64,000 bases of DNA from Ligustrum vulgare (GCA_963555705.1 OY743174.1:57992234-58056233); one strand, 5' to 3'; shown: positions 10,906 through 23,177, counted from the stretch's first letter. Notes: generated from the sequence alone by a model not told the origin. Made by a program: numbers and translations.

Positions 10906-11898
10906 GAAGTGTCAAAGAATAGATTGCTTCTTGAGGAGTTTGGGATGTTTTTAGTAGTGGTCAAGCAATCTTTATTTTTGTTTGAGATTTTGAGATTTGG
11001 TGGTACCTAGTGATTGTTGTACTTGTACATAAGTTCAACTGTTTTGTTCAGAATAGATGTTGCTTCGTTTGTCTGTTATTGGTTATTCTGTTTCCGGGTT
11101 TGGTACGAAAGTTTCTGTTATTTGTTGGTGATGGATAATTCATCGTTCCCTAGCTGTGGGAAATTTAAATTTTATATTTTCATGTGGCAACTGGAAATCA
11201 ACCTCACCGTTTTAGAGGTAGATTTGCAATGAAGTGAGGCAATATTTGGTTCTTGATGTGTAGTAAAATCAAAGTATCAAAAGCTAACCACTTTATACAA
11301 TCTAATCATTATTATTATCATTATTACCTAACAAAAGAACAAATTAATTTTTATTTTTTTATATTTATATTTATATGATGATGTTTGGCCACAATTTTTT
11401 TAATACACATTGTCAATCACATGTTTTATGAGATCCATAATTGTTATTAAATTCTTGACCACACATTACATTAACTTCTATAAAAATCAATTAAAATTAT
11501 GATTTTTAACAAAATCAAACATGGACCTAATTTTAATGACTATGGATGAAGTTCTTGGGTTCCAAAACTTGATATTTATCAACTATGCGAAGCTTATTTA
11601 TAAATGTTTTTAATGACTAGGGGGAGAGAAACATTTGAAATAAAATTTCTTAAACTTTCACAAACTTTTATAGATCTTAATTGACTTTTAATTAATTTTT
11701 TTTTTTGAATATACGTATCTTTCTGGATAAATTATGCAATCAATTTACTTAATTATTGTAATTTATAAAATTTTATAAATTTTAATTGGATTTATTTTTA
11801 TAGAAAAATTGAAGAAAACAATGACGAAGAAAAAAAAGTGAAAAAGAAAAAAAAAATTAATTAAAAAAAAATAACAAGTTGAAGAGATGGAAATATAA
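10906..11898. other. Downstream flank of the F-box/PP2 gene, no further gene
   Basis: Positions 10906-11230 are the probable 3' UTR and flank. The open frame at 11014-11232 shows no family motif. The remainder is AT-rich, with A-rich runs near 11820-11870. I see no gene. Confidence 0.55.
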
Positions 11899-12210
11899 GA
11901 GCATCTACAATGGGACATTGTTTAGATACAATGTCTAACTATTTTTTTTTACCGATAACAAGAATTGCTTACGTAACATAATTAATGTTAGACATTATAG
12001 ACATTGTGCCAGATAATGTCTATCATTAATTTAATATTTTTCATCTAATTAAAACATTTCTCTTTCTTTCAGTTTTTTTTGGAAACTAATAATAATTTGC
12101 TCTGTATGCACAATAAACATTGTTGCATTAGAGAAGTTTGTTAATGTTAATATTAATGTCTTTGTCATATATATATATATATAATAGACATTATCTCATT
12201 GGAGATACTC
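11899..12210. mobile_element. Tourist-like MITE (PIF/Harbinger type)
   Basis: The 312-bp element has ends GAGCATCTACAATGGGACAT and, on the other strand, GAGTATCTCCAATGAGATAA. TAA lies on both sides (11896-11898 and 12211-12213). Same class as the 7210-7532 element but with a different interior; no coding frame. Confidence 0.85.
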
Positions 12211-12417
12211 TAATGATTTGTTTAGTCGTATATTTAAGGTTTCTAAAAATAAACATGAAAGAAGAAAGACAAACACACACACACATACACACACATATTT
12301 GATGTTCGTAGAAGTTTTTAAAACTCATTACATTTTGAATAATACAAGACTTTTAAAAGTCTTTATATAATAGACAATCACTTTTATGGGCTTTCAAAAA
12401 ATTCATTAAAATTTATA

Positions 12418-12706
12418 CTCTCTCCATTCCACAAAGATAGTTCATCATTCCTTTTTTGTTCGTCCTACATAGATAGTCAACATTCTTTTTTGAGAGTGAA
12501 GTTGATATTTTATGTCCCATTTAACCCTTATTTAATTTTTTTTTATTAATCTACATAAATTTATACTCTGGGGAAAACTACATAAATTTATTAAGAGTAT
12601 ATTAGGAAAAAATGATTGTAAAATTTATTTTTTTCAACAACATTAATTGACATTTCTTAATCTGTGTGAAAATGAGTAGAAGACTATCTTTGTGAGACGG
12701 AGTGAG
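12418..12706. mobile_element. Stowaway-like MITE (Tc1/mariner type)
   Basis: The 289-bp element has ends CTCTCTCCATTCCACAAAGA and, on the other strand, CTCACTCCGTCTCACAAAGA. It is flanked by TA on both sides (12416-12417 and 12707-12708). The CTCC(C/A)TCCGTCCC-type end is the plant Stowaway signature. A relative lies in the last intron of the kinase gene at 63447. Confidence 0.85.
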
Positions 12707-12978
12707 TATTAAATACCTCGAAACTTTTATGGAATCTCTAAAGCTTACATTGAATACACTCAAACACTTTCAAATCTTTTAAAATGTTTCTAAATCTATA
12801 TTGAGCCCCAGTTTGGTGATTATTAAAATCAGATTTTTAGTAAATTTCAATAGAAGTTAATTAAAAGTGGGATTAAAAAGTTATGGATCATATAAAATAT
12901 GTAGTTGATATTAATTGTTGACTTTGACATAGATTAAAATCTATAAAATCTAGATTATAATCCTTATCAAACAGGGGT

Positions 12979-15012
12979 TGAATAAACTCAATAAACTCTG
13001 TTTGTGAAAAGTTTTTTTTTTTTTTTTTTTTTGGTTTAAAAACAAAGAGTATGATATTCTCGAGGTAAAATATATTGTTAAGAATGAAGAGAGAATATTT
13101 GTGATTAAAAAGTAATTTAAAAAATATATTGTTTAAAAATATATTTTAGCCTTTGTTTGGTAATACTATTTGGTTTATAAAATGATTTATTTATAATTGT
13201 GACGTAGAAAATAATGGTTGAAAATTGGAGAAAGAAAATACTTGTGGTTAAAAAATAGTTTGAGAAATTGTGTTATTTATAAACTGCTTTATAAGAGCAT
13301 CCGCATTTGATATGTTAAAGTAGATGTTAGTAGATAGTAAAATGTTAAATTAATGTCTACATTGAATATGTTAAAATATAAGATAAAAGAATTTTTTTAG
13401 CCACAAGTTAATTTTCTCATTAAATTTAGCTAACATTTTGACTGATGACATGGTAATTTTAAGTTGAAAATATTTAAAATTGTCCAATGTTGCCGTCCAT
13501 TCCTCACCCCATCGGCCCATCCCCTATTTGTTCATTTTTTTTTCTTTTTTTTCTTAAATTTCTTATCATCGATAAAATAAATATTATTATTTTTTATTTA
13601 TTTTATATTAAATAATTTAATGAGATCTTCAAAATGAGTATTATATTCATACATATTTTTTTTTTTTAATTAAAAACAAGTAATTATTTATCATTTTTTT
13701 TAAAAAGTATCTTAACTTGAAAATTCAAGCTCGAGATACAATTTTATTAAACAACAGAACAAGGCCGTAAATGGGGATGTAAGTGCCTTTACCTTCAAAA
13801 ACAATCAAATGCATTCCTAAAATCTAGCATGGACTTAAGGAGTATTATTCCTATTTACAAATCAGATTCAATAAAAACAACACCTAACGCAAACAAATTA
13901 CACACCATATTAAAGCATTATTTGGACAGTAATATTTCCTAAACCAATTTTATATAGTTTAAGGATTCCTTTGTTACAATTTTATCTAATTTTATTATAT
14001 TCTTAAATTTAACTAGAAATTAATATATTCATCGTGGCAATAATTGATGTATAATTTTAACATACAAGTGTCATTTAAAATCTATTTTTTGCCTATTGAC
14101 TAGCTAAATTTAAAATATCTAATACGAATTCTCTAACCAATTTATTTTGATTACCAAATCGAGGCTTAAAAATGGGCACTTCCCCTAGGGTCGGGTTACT
14201 CACTCATAATCAATCTCCACCAACCATATAGGCGGGTGGGGGAGAGAAGTTATTTTTTTCCCTTCTCCTGTTAAAAATTGGCTAAATTATTTTTTAGCTA
14301 GTTTTATCCAACTGTATTATGTCTCTGTTTGATAACATTATAGCTATGTATAAATTAGTTTATTTATTAACAGGAGGTGGGGGAAATGTTCCCCTCCCTG
14401 TAACGGGGAGTGGAACATCCCTCATTGATAACGATGTTTGATTTATAAACCGATTTATTTATAATTTTGAAGTAAAAAGTAGTGGTTGAAATTTGGGTAA
14501 AGAAAAATGGTATGGTTAAAAAATATATTGGGAAGTTGTGTAGTTTATAAATTGGTTAATAAACAAAATTTTAAAGTTTACCGAACACGTGCTATAATAG
14601 CATCTGCATTGGACATGTTAAAGTACATGTCAGTAAAATAAATTAGCAAGATGTTGAAATAATGGCTACATTGGATATGTTAAAGCACATGTTAAAAAAA
14701 TCTTTTTAATAACATTTTAACTTTCTTGTTAAATTTAAAGAGTGTTTTAACATGTGGCATGTCATTTTTATATTTATCGCTCTCCAATTAAAGTGTTGTA
14801 TTTCACCCCACCCCTACCATACACCCACTCACCCATCATTTTCTTCTTTTTCTTTCTTCTGTCGATAATTTTTTTTTTTTTTTTAATTTCATATTATATG
14901 ATTTAATGAAATCTTAATATGAAACCATATTGATATATAAGTTTTTACTATTTTAAAAATAAATAATTAATTATTTTTGGATTTAGCAAAAAGTTAACAC
15001 ATAACTTTAAGG
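12979..15012. other. Gene-free block of repeat fragments
   Basis: Copies of the GTTTGGT-ended family lie at about 12985-13146, 13155-13293 and 14326-14587. The last is disrupted by about 100 bp containing GGAGGTGGGGGAAATGTTCC. Two of them are immediately followed by a second family beginning GCATCCGCATTTGATATG (13301) or GCATCTGCATTGGACATG (14604), each ending in a pyrimidine-rich tract. The two-element composite therefore occurs twice. No gene is seen. Confidence 0.55.
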
Positions 15013-16515
15013 GGGATCATCTTGTAAATTTATTAATATTCATAAATTTTGATCTAGTCGAACATTTTGATGGGAATTAAGGGGGTTGACGCTGTAAAGC
15101 AAATCCTGCTAATATAAGTCAAGATGGTGGAATTGGCAATTGTCAATTTCAGCTTGGTTTATGCTGGTGCACTTGCTCGTATTAATTTCATGATCTTTTC
15201 CAACCCAAAATAAATAAATAGCCTACTAGGGAAAATGTATATGCTCGTGGACAATTTGCACATGCATATTCTATTGTAAATTATCAGAAGTGATGGTATT
15301 TTAAATTTTGCATTTTTATTTTATTTTTTAATCATAGTTACTGCTTTCATACTGTATTTAGGATGGGAATGTTGCAGTATGAGATGTCCATTGATCCTGC
15401 CAATTCCGTGTAATTGATCAGAGGGGTTTCTCTTGCTTGAATACAGAAAAAGAAGACCGTCCCCTTTGTACTTCGATAGATCTTGAATCCCAGTTATCAG
15501 CTTCTTGTTAGTCATACACTACTCGTCATGGGATTTATTTTTGCGACCGATAAGATCCTAGTGAGTTATCGCATATGTATATTATTTTATTTCCCTTTGT
15601 CCTAGCAGCTGAGAACAGATTATTTTGCCAGTGCAAAAGCCAGCTGATGACATGTTTGGATGGACACAGTTGGAAAGAGTACCGTGGTTTAATTTTAAAC
15701 ATCTCTGCTTTTGATTTTTTGTTCTCGTCTTTCTGCTTCATGGCATCTGCATTATAGTATCATTTCGTTTCAATGTTTGGAACTTTTCAGTTTTTTTCTT
15801 TACAATAATGCTGTAATTCTTTTCACTTGAATTCTATACTGGAAGGATTATGTTTGGATATTGTTTTCCTCCGAACAGGAAAATCGTTTGCAGCCATTCA
15901 AGCTAGTTCTTTGCATGGGTGGATATTTGCAGATTGAGCTGTTGGGTAGGGTTCAAAGACAAGAAATGGATGCGTTTTTTTTTATCCTTATTATCCGTAC
16001 CCTGTTATTCGAAACAGTAAAGCAGTTAGTCAGTTGATTTGCATGGTTAATTGTATTTTCACTTGAATCCTGTCTTTATCTTCAAACTCCATGGAGATTG
16101 TCGAATAAGAACGTGGAATTAAATATGATTTGGATTTATTGATTTTACCCGAATACTGCAACTTGTGTCCTGCCTTTGACGTAGAGATACTCGAACCACA
16201 CGGAAAGTTGTTGCTCAACTATAGCCCTGAGGCTCTTAGCTCTGTTCTGAAAGGCTTTCCCAGTGATGAAAAACCGCACATGCTCCAACCAGAAGAAGAG
16301 ATGGTGTGGGAGCGCGCAGGTCTACTTTGGGATGACGATATGGATGAAGTTCTCGTTCTGTAATTCTCGTTCATTCCCATCTTCCCATAAGTAGACTATT
16401 TATAGTCTTAGTCGTACTCATCGCGGGATTTATTTTTGCGACCAATAAGATCCTCGTGAGTTATCGCATATGTATATTATCTTATTTCCCTTTGTCCTAG
16501 CAGCTGAGAACAGTT
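15013..16515 (+). pseudogene. Scrambled copy of the F-box At4g00755-like gene
   Basis: Blocks match the intact gene at 29247-32845 in order but with pieces missing. Positions 15013-15500 correspond to its intron 1 (about 30786-31185). A copy of the 3' flank (15515-15614) is inserted next. Then 15628-15668 matches part of exon 3, 15669-15800 intron 3, 15880-15970 exon 4 (missing a few codons after the FKL region) and about 16167-16363 exon 5. Exon 1, exon 2 and most of exon 3 are absent. The last exon fragment stays open and ends at the same place as the parent, with an acidic tail (WDDDMDEVLVL). It cannot encode an F-box. Confidence 0.85.
15515..15614 (+). repeat. 3'-flank block of the F-box pseudogene, first copy
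   Basis: This block of about 100 bp (GGGATTTATTTTTGCGACC, then GAGTTATCGCATATGTATAT, then CCTAGCAGCTGAGAACAG) recurs at 16405-16515 with few changes. In the intact relative the equivalent occurs once, after the stop codon (about 32890-33070). Its presence inside the gene body marks an internal rearrangement. Confidence 0.85.
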
Positions 16516-17887
16516 AACCCTTTAGATTATGGGGAATATTGGTAAATAGGTTTGCCAACCAAAAAGTTTTGAGATATAGACTTTGACTAAAAAAGAGATT
16601 TTTAAATTAAATCAAAAAGGATATTAATGATCAAATTAAGCGAGTGCCCCCCTTCAATATACCCTAATTCCAAATCATTCTGTCATTTTCTCTCACCATC
16701 ACTGATGTTCCTGCTCTTCTTCCTTCCTCCATTCTGTTTGTGAAAAAAATTTAAAAAATTAACGGCTCTCTTCAACTCCTTTTAGCATCCCAGCGACGCC
16801 ACCATCTCTGTGAAAAGGATTCATCGACAACAATCTCTTCCAAACAAGAAACAAGAAGACTGTAAGTGCTCATTTTCCATATCTTTTTTCTTCTTTTTTT
16901 GTTTTATCAACAGTTGAAGTTTCACCATCACCGACTGTACTTTTATCAACAATACGCGTAACCAGTTTCTTTTCTTCGAATACCAAACGAACACACGTCA
17001 CACGCCACACGCCTTGAATCATTGATATAAATGAAATCTTCAAACTGTCATTAGCTTACATCACGACTGAATCGGATTTGTACCGTTAATTGGGTTCTAT
17101 TTCTGTTTGGTTCGGGACTTATTATCAAAGCTCTCAGTTTTGCCCTCCTTCCGATTTCACGTGAGTTGGTGAAATTATTATGTTGATTTTTATTTTTTTT
17201 AAAATTTAGTTGTGAATTCAAATTTTAAATATTCTGATTTTAAAACATATGCTGTAATGCCCTCAATTTGATTGTACTGAAAAAAATTTCTCGATGCCAT
17301 TTGGTTGATTTTTTCGGTATGCTGTGATTGATTTTTTGGTTGATGTATATGTATTCAATTGCTGAGAGTTTTGCTACATTTTGCCATGATGGGTATGTTA
17401 CAATTTTATTTTGTTCAGCTGCTTCAAAAATGAAATTGGGTTGGGATTATTTAATTTGTTCCTGCTTCTAATCCAACATATCTACACTGTCATGATAATT
17501 GTTAAAAACACCCAGATTGCAGCAATTAAATTAGAGAGTCTGCGATGCAGTCTGTCATAATCCTCCTCCACATATATCTCATTAAGAGCTTCATTCACAG
17601 CAAACACATTATTGCTCTAAACTGCAATCATGTATGGCTTAACAAGACGCAGGTGGCCCCCCTCAAATGTAGAAATGTGTTGTGGGGTTACTATAATTTG
17701 ATTAGAGGTTTAGTGTGAATTTGTACCAAATTGGGTATTTTATCGTAGAAATTAATCTTTTTAGCAATTGTTTGAAGTATTTGGGATCTACATATTCTAT
17801 TTGGATGTATGATCCACAACTAAGTCTATTACTGAATTATGTAATGTTGTACGATATAATCAACATTTCCTCGCTTTGTCTTTGCAG
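16516..17887. other. Gap between two pseudogenes; possible leader of the transposon gene
   Basis: Positions 16660-16860 are pyrimidine-rich and end at a plausible donor (GACTGTAAGTG), like a plant 5' UTR exon. The rest is AT-rich and intron-like up to the acceptor at about 17887. No protein is recognised. The leader may belong to the DUF1985-type gene that follows, but that is inference. Confidence 0.35.
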
Positions 17888-20835
17888 ATACGCTTTTCAA
17901 TGGAGTATGTTGTTGATGTGAAAGACAGAGTTCGAGGCAAAATAAGTAATAAATGTAGGCTTCAAATTATAACTGAGGTGTATTATAGTTTGGATGCTAA
18001 GCATAAAGAGCAATTTAGGGAGTCGTGTTTTGGCCACCTGTTGGACGTTGCTAAAATCAAAATGTCCCTTCAAATTGTTCATCAAATCATTCTTAGGGCA
18101 GTGAGAACAACAAAAGAGAAAGATGTATAGTTCAGATTTGGTAACAGACTTGCTAGATTTGGGCTTGAAGAATTTATTTTAGTTACGGGCTTTAAAGCTG
18201 GAGATTTGGAATTTGAGGATGAGAACTTAGGCCTAGGGGTGGGCATTAACCCACCCAACCCGCCAAAAATCGCCCAACCTAACCCAACCCGATTGGTTTG
18301 AGTTGGGTTTTGATGAAAATTGAGTTGAGATGGGTTCTAAAAAAAAAATTGTTTGGGTTGGGTTGGGTTGGGTTGTGGGTTAGGTGACAAACCCAACCCA
18401 ACCCAATCAAAATTTTAAAAATATAAGACCATTTAAATTTCAAGAATCTTCAGCCAATTTTTAATTTGGATGAAACTCAAACATGATTTGAACATATTTT
18501 AGTTTTATTAGCAAGTATTCAATTTATTATATTTGAGCTTATTGTATTGTACATAATTTATTTTAGTTAATAGTTGATTTATGGGCATAATTTTTTTATT
18601 TTCTAAGATTTTTAGTTAATTGGACCAAAGCCCAAACCACCCAACCCAACCCGACCGAAACTTGATTGGGTTGGGTTGAGTTGGGTTTGAACTCATGTTT
18701 GGGTTGGGTTGGGTTGGGTTGGGTTGGGTTGATTTTTTATCAACCCGACCATAGTGGGTTGGGCAAAAAACTGACCCAACCCAACCCACGCCCACCCCTA
18801 CTTAGGCCTAAATAGTTATCTGATGCAAAATTACTTTAAGAAGTGCAAAGGAAAAGTGACCAGAAAGCAATTGTTAAGTACATTCCAAAGGTGTACTCAC
18901 CAGCCGGACAAGTTGAAGCTGGGCCTTTTATTAATTTTAACATATGTTTTGTTAGCTGCGGAAGAGAACACGACTCTTAACTTACGGTGGTTTTATTTGG
19001 TTGAGGATATTGATCGCTTCAACAATTATGCTTGGGGAAAGAGATCCTATGAGTGTACCATTGGGATTTTCAAACGCAATCTCGGACAGACAGTTAAGAA
19101 ATATGAGAAAAATGAAAGATACCCCTACAACTTTCATGGATTTCCTCTTGCAATAATGGTAATAGTTAAATTGATTTTATTGTTTCTTTAATGCTTCGAT
19201 TAGTAATTGACAAGCTATCTTTTTCTTTCTACGGATTTGGGCATTTGAAGCAATTCCCGGACTTGGGCACGAGTTTGGTCAAAGATTGGAAGGTGAAAGA
19301 ATCCCAAGAATGTCAGGTTGGGATTTTCAACAGTCGAAGCTGGATGGCGAAAGAGTGAACAGGTTCTTTGAAAATGAAATTCAAACAATGAAGTTGATGG
19401 TGAAGCGCACATTAGTTCTTTCATCGGAAAAAGCTGATGAAGAATTCTTCTAGGGAATGATACCACTTGAGGATGCAGAAGACTCAAGATTGGATCACAG
19501 TTTCAATGAAGATGGAGAAGAGGAGTCTGAGAATGATGAACCACATGTCTCCATGCACCAGTCGCCATGCGATAGACCATCCTCATTTCATAAAATTGAT
19601 GCGATGGAGGTAATTAGACAAGAAATGAGAGAGATGGAGGGCAGGATAAATGGTCGATGTGATCAAATTAATGCCAAGCTTGATAGACTACTCCAATTCG
19701 TTGTAAGTGGTGGCTTTCAGTCAGACATGGGAGCATATGAGTCAGAAATGAGAGGATTTCATACCTATTCACCTCATCATGAGGGTAGTGTGCCCGAAGA
19801 GAAAGGAAGGCGAGATGAAGAGAATAAGGAGCAAGAAGAAGGCCATGTTGTCCAGGATACAGTGAAGAATTCCATTATTGTGGAAGACTGCACCTACGAA
19901 GAGGAGCAAGTCACGCCAATACAACATGAAGGGCTAAGGAATGCTACTGGTGAAGGTTGTTTCTCTTGTATTGATATTATTTTTTTTTAGTTCTATGATT
20001 TCTTGAACTTAATCAAGTTTCGATTGATCTCCTTCATAAACATGGTCTCGAACCCTTCAACTGCCATCGTATTGTACCGAGGAATGCCTCGCATTGTGAT
20101 CCCGGACTCTGAGCACCGATTGGGAGAGCGTGAACCTGTTTACATTGTGATGTCAAATCTACTGGAGCAGCCTGTGGAAACCTCTCACTGAGGTATATAA
20201 TCTATAAATTGAATAAAGAAATAGACCTCTGATGTACTGACCACTGTGTATTATACATGTTTAACCAATTTGTAGATCAAGTCGGAGAATCTTCTGCTAT
20301 TTTGCTTGAGGATCAGAAGGATGAGGAATCTCCAAAAGGTAGAGGGCAAAGGAAAAGAAGGAAGGGGAAATCATTACGTATCCCGTGGACCAATCCATTG
20401 AAGAGAAGGAAATTCAAGAATGTCACTGTTTTTTATCCCTTTCGAGAAGTGGATCCTGCAAAAGTGAGTGACCTCAATGAGTGGTTGGAAAAAGCTTCAC
20501 CAAGGTAAGTTCTTCTCTTCCTTTAGACGAACCTAGTGTAGGGTCTTCATCTATTATATTGCTGATTTATTCGCGGTGACAATGGTTTTATATAGGGATG
20601 TAGTTGCATTGGAAATATGTGATGCTAGGAGGAAATTTTTTGACGATCTTCGTGATCAGTCTGGGTGGCTTAATAGCGATGTAAGTAAAAATGTTATCAG
20701 CTTACTATATTTCTAGGTCTGTTCAATTTATTAACTGCATGTTTATGTACAACATGTGGACTCTGCATTATTTCACATAAGGGAGCGAGCAGTTAAATAT
20801 GTGGATCTGTTTCGACATGATTGTGCTGTTCTCTT
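17888..20835 (+). pseudogene. DUF1985/Ulp1-type plant transposon gene, degenerate
   Basis: The exons read as the family found in Mutator-like elements carrying a Ulp1-like protease. An N-terminal DUF1985 region (FGHLLDVAKIKMSLQIVHQI, then FRFGNRLARFGLEEF and LVTGFKAGD; then a YAWGKRSYE segment and FHGFPLAIM) is followed after an intron by IWAFEAIPGLG. A charged middle part (about 19457-19960) and basic linker exons (20272-20503) come next, then the start of the Ulp1-like part (FFDDLRDQSGWLNSD at about 20637; HVDSALFHIRERAVKYVDLF at about 20754). A tryptophan expected before FRFG is a TAG stop (18128-18130), and a second in-frame TAG is at 19451-19453. A 567-bp hAT element interrupts the DUF1985 region. 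The protease catalytic part is missing because unrelated sequence begins near 20835. Exon borders are approximate. Confidence 0.75.
18234..18800. mobile_element. Non-autonomous hAT element with TTGGG repeats
   Basis: Ends are TAGGGGTGGGC and its reverse complement. The 8-bp target duplication CTTAGGCC is perfect (18226-18233 and 18801-18808), as expected for hAT insertions. Removing the element and one duplication leaves the DUF1985 frame continuous. Both subterminal parts are dominated by GGGTT/AACCC repeats, with uninterrupted runs near 18355-18375 and 18695-18730, in opposite senses, so the two halves can pair. No transposase frame is present. Confidence 0.9.
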
Positions 20836-21029
20836 CTTATTAGATCATATATTTCTCTTCTTACATCTTTATCTAAATCTTTTAAAGTATTTAAGATTTC
20901 TATTTTATAATTATCGGGTAGTATTAATGTATGCATAATTATAAAACTTGGTGTATATATTATGTATTCATTTTTATTTTTTGTCATATAATATTTATCT
21001 TTTAGATCTGCCATATGGCTCTGATACCA
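20836..21029 (-). mobile_element. Antisense retroelement start: primer-binding site plus short open frame
   Basis: On the minus strand TGGTATCAGAGCC (21029 down to 21017) matches the initiator tRNA-Met primer-binding site, identical to that of the copia element at 23638. An ATG follows at 21014-21012 and opens about 60 codons until the sequence meets the DUF1985-type gene near 20835. I do not recognise the protein. This PBS is used by copia-like, gypsy-like and caulimovirid elements, so the class is undecided. The matching LTR, if any, would lie from about 21030 rightward, but I could not find its far end. Confidence 0.45.
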
Positions 21030-21563
21030 AGTGAGGGGTGCTACTATGAGCGAACAAAAATCAAATAAAATTAATAAAATTTCAAGGACTATGTTGTAAC
21101 TTTTCTAAATCTTAATGAGTTTAGTTGAAATATGATATATAAGGATATTTGTGGTAGTTTATAGTGTTTAAGGCTATTTTAAAAAAATATAAAATTGTTA
21201 GGGTATTTACAAAAATTGGTAAGTTTTTAAGGGTATTTTCATGTATTTCCTCAAAACAATATTAATGATGAATTTATTGACATAGAGAAATAAGTGATTT
21301 ATTAACATTAAAATTAATGTAATTCAACAAATCAACCATTTTTTACATATAAAATATCACAAAATAAATATATCAAGAAATTACAAATTAAACGCATTTT
21401 TCAATTTTCAATTTTTGAAAACAGTTTTTCAAAATTACAAAGAGAACATGTTTTCAGCAATCCCAAAATAAACAACCAAAATCCAAAATTCAAAACAAAA
21501 TCCAAAATTCAAAATCCAAAATCGAAATACAAAGAGAACGACCCCTTAATTTCTTCCTTTTTT

Positions 21564-22076
21564 AGAGTCTCCTTTACCGTGTCAATTGGAATTTCTATAA
21601 AGGTTTTTACTGTACTAACACAAATTTCCCATTTTACCACATTTAAAAATTCAATTTTCTTTTTATAAAAAAAAAAAATCTAAAATCAATTTTCTTTAAA
21701 AAAAAAAGAAATTTATCTTAAAAAAAAAAGATACAAAAATGAAATTTATCTAAAATCAATTTTCTTAAACAAATAAATAAAACCTTTTTTTTTTCTTTTT
21801 TTTTTATGGGAAATTTACCACCTTTAAGGCTATTTAAAAAATGAAATTTAAGTAAAATTAATTTTTTTTTAGAAACAAGAATGAAATTTATCCTAAAAAA
21901 TGAAACAAAAATGAAATTTATTTAAAATCAGTTTTCTTAAACAAATAAGCAAAGTCTCATTTTATTTTTTTTATTAAAAGAAAATTGAATTTTTTAAATG
22001 TGGTCAATTGGAGAATTTGTGTTAGTACAGTAAAAATCTTTATAATAAGCTCAATTGACACGTAAGAAGAGAATCT
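21564..22076. repeat. Fold-back element with arms of about 105 bp
   Basis: About 21564-21672 and 21971-22076 are imperfect reverse complements (left TTTTTACTGTACTAACACAA; right TTGTGTTAGTACAGTAAAAA on the same strand, apart from minor changes). The 300-bp centre is A/T-rich with repeated AAAATGAAATTTAT phrases. No coding frame; a fold-back or MITE-type element. I could not define target duplications. Confidence 0.65.
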
Positions 22077-22092
22077 GACAAAACGAGAAACA

Positions 22093-23177
22093 AAATATTT
22101 AAGTTGCCAAAAAAATGTTTATTTATTTATTTAATATAAGAGCAATTTAATGTTATTGATAAAAATAAAATAAAATTTTTAAAGGTGGAATAGAGGAAAA
22201 TCATATAAAAGAATACGGATACGCTGCGCTAAATAATATAAATTTTAGGGTTCTAAGCACCAAATTGAAAGATTAAGAACTTATTGCACTAAATAATAGT
22301 TAAATTTAGAGATTACTAGCACCAAATTGAAAGGTTAGAAGCTTAAGTACCAAATTTGTAATTCAAAGACTAATTGTATCAATATTTATTGAGGGTATTT
22401 TCATCATTCTTTAATTTTTTATCATTGAAATAGAAGAAAATCATTCAAAAGGACCTTTTACGTTAAAGAATTTAACATTTAAGAACTTCAATATCAAAAA
22501 TAAAAAATTAAGGACTCATTGCATAAAGAACCAAATGTTTAGAAACTAAATGCGTCAATTTTCCAAAGTATAACAATTCTGACCCGCACGGCCACGGGCC
22601 AACGTGAGTCAAGTTGATCAGATCATTTTCTCGCATACCGATTCCTGGTAATTATCTGTTCGGGACGCGGATAAAATTGAACGTAATATCTTGTACTTTA
22701 ATTTTCACTGGTCCAGAATCCAGAACCCTCCAGTCCCATCTCCAGGAATATATTCATCCCTTACCTCCCCGTACACACGAGATACACGAAGTGGGTTCTT
22801 CCTGGTAAAGTATAAATTCTTCCCCCTTCTTCCTTTTTGATATTTTTACATGAATGATCGTGTGACTTGCCTTGGGCTGTTAGATTTATTGTTGAATATT
22901 GGAACTATTCTTGTTTTCTTGCTTTCTCTTGAAGAATTTTGTGCGAAAGATGGAAATTTTAAGAGGGGAGACTCCGAAACTTCAGTAGTCGAAAGTTTTC
23001 TTTTCATACCTTTTAATAAATAAAATTTTGTAAAGATTGATCTTTCTCATACGAAAACACGCAGTATTTTGGATAAGAATTCACCTTTTCCTTTTTGGGG
23101 ATCAGTTTCGTTTTTCCCCCTTCTTTGGAATAAGATATTGCTCATGTTTATCTTCTTCTTATAAAAAAACAATCAAT
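22093..23177. other. Flank before the retrotransposon; possible leader exon of the F-box gene
   Basis: Positions 22093-22570 are AT-rich with no gene. Positions 22580-22806 are richer in C and G and end at a plausible splice donor (TTCCTG then GTAAAG). This could be the 5' leader exon of the F-box gene whose coding part starts at 29247, with the retrotransposon lying in the leader intron. This is inference: no transcript evidence is available here. Confidence 0.3.

Noticed and set aside
18355..18735. Interstitial telomere repeats
   Set aside because: The unit is TTGGG, not the plant TTTAGGG. The repeats are bounded by hAT ends with an 8-bp target duplication, so they belong to the transposon.
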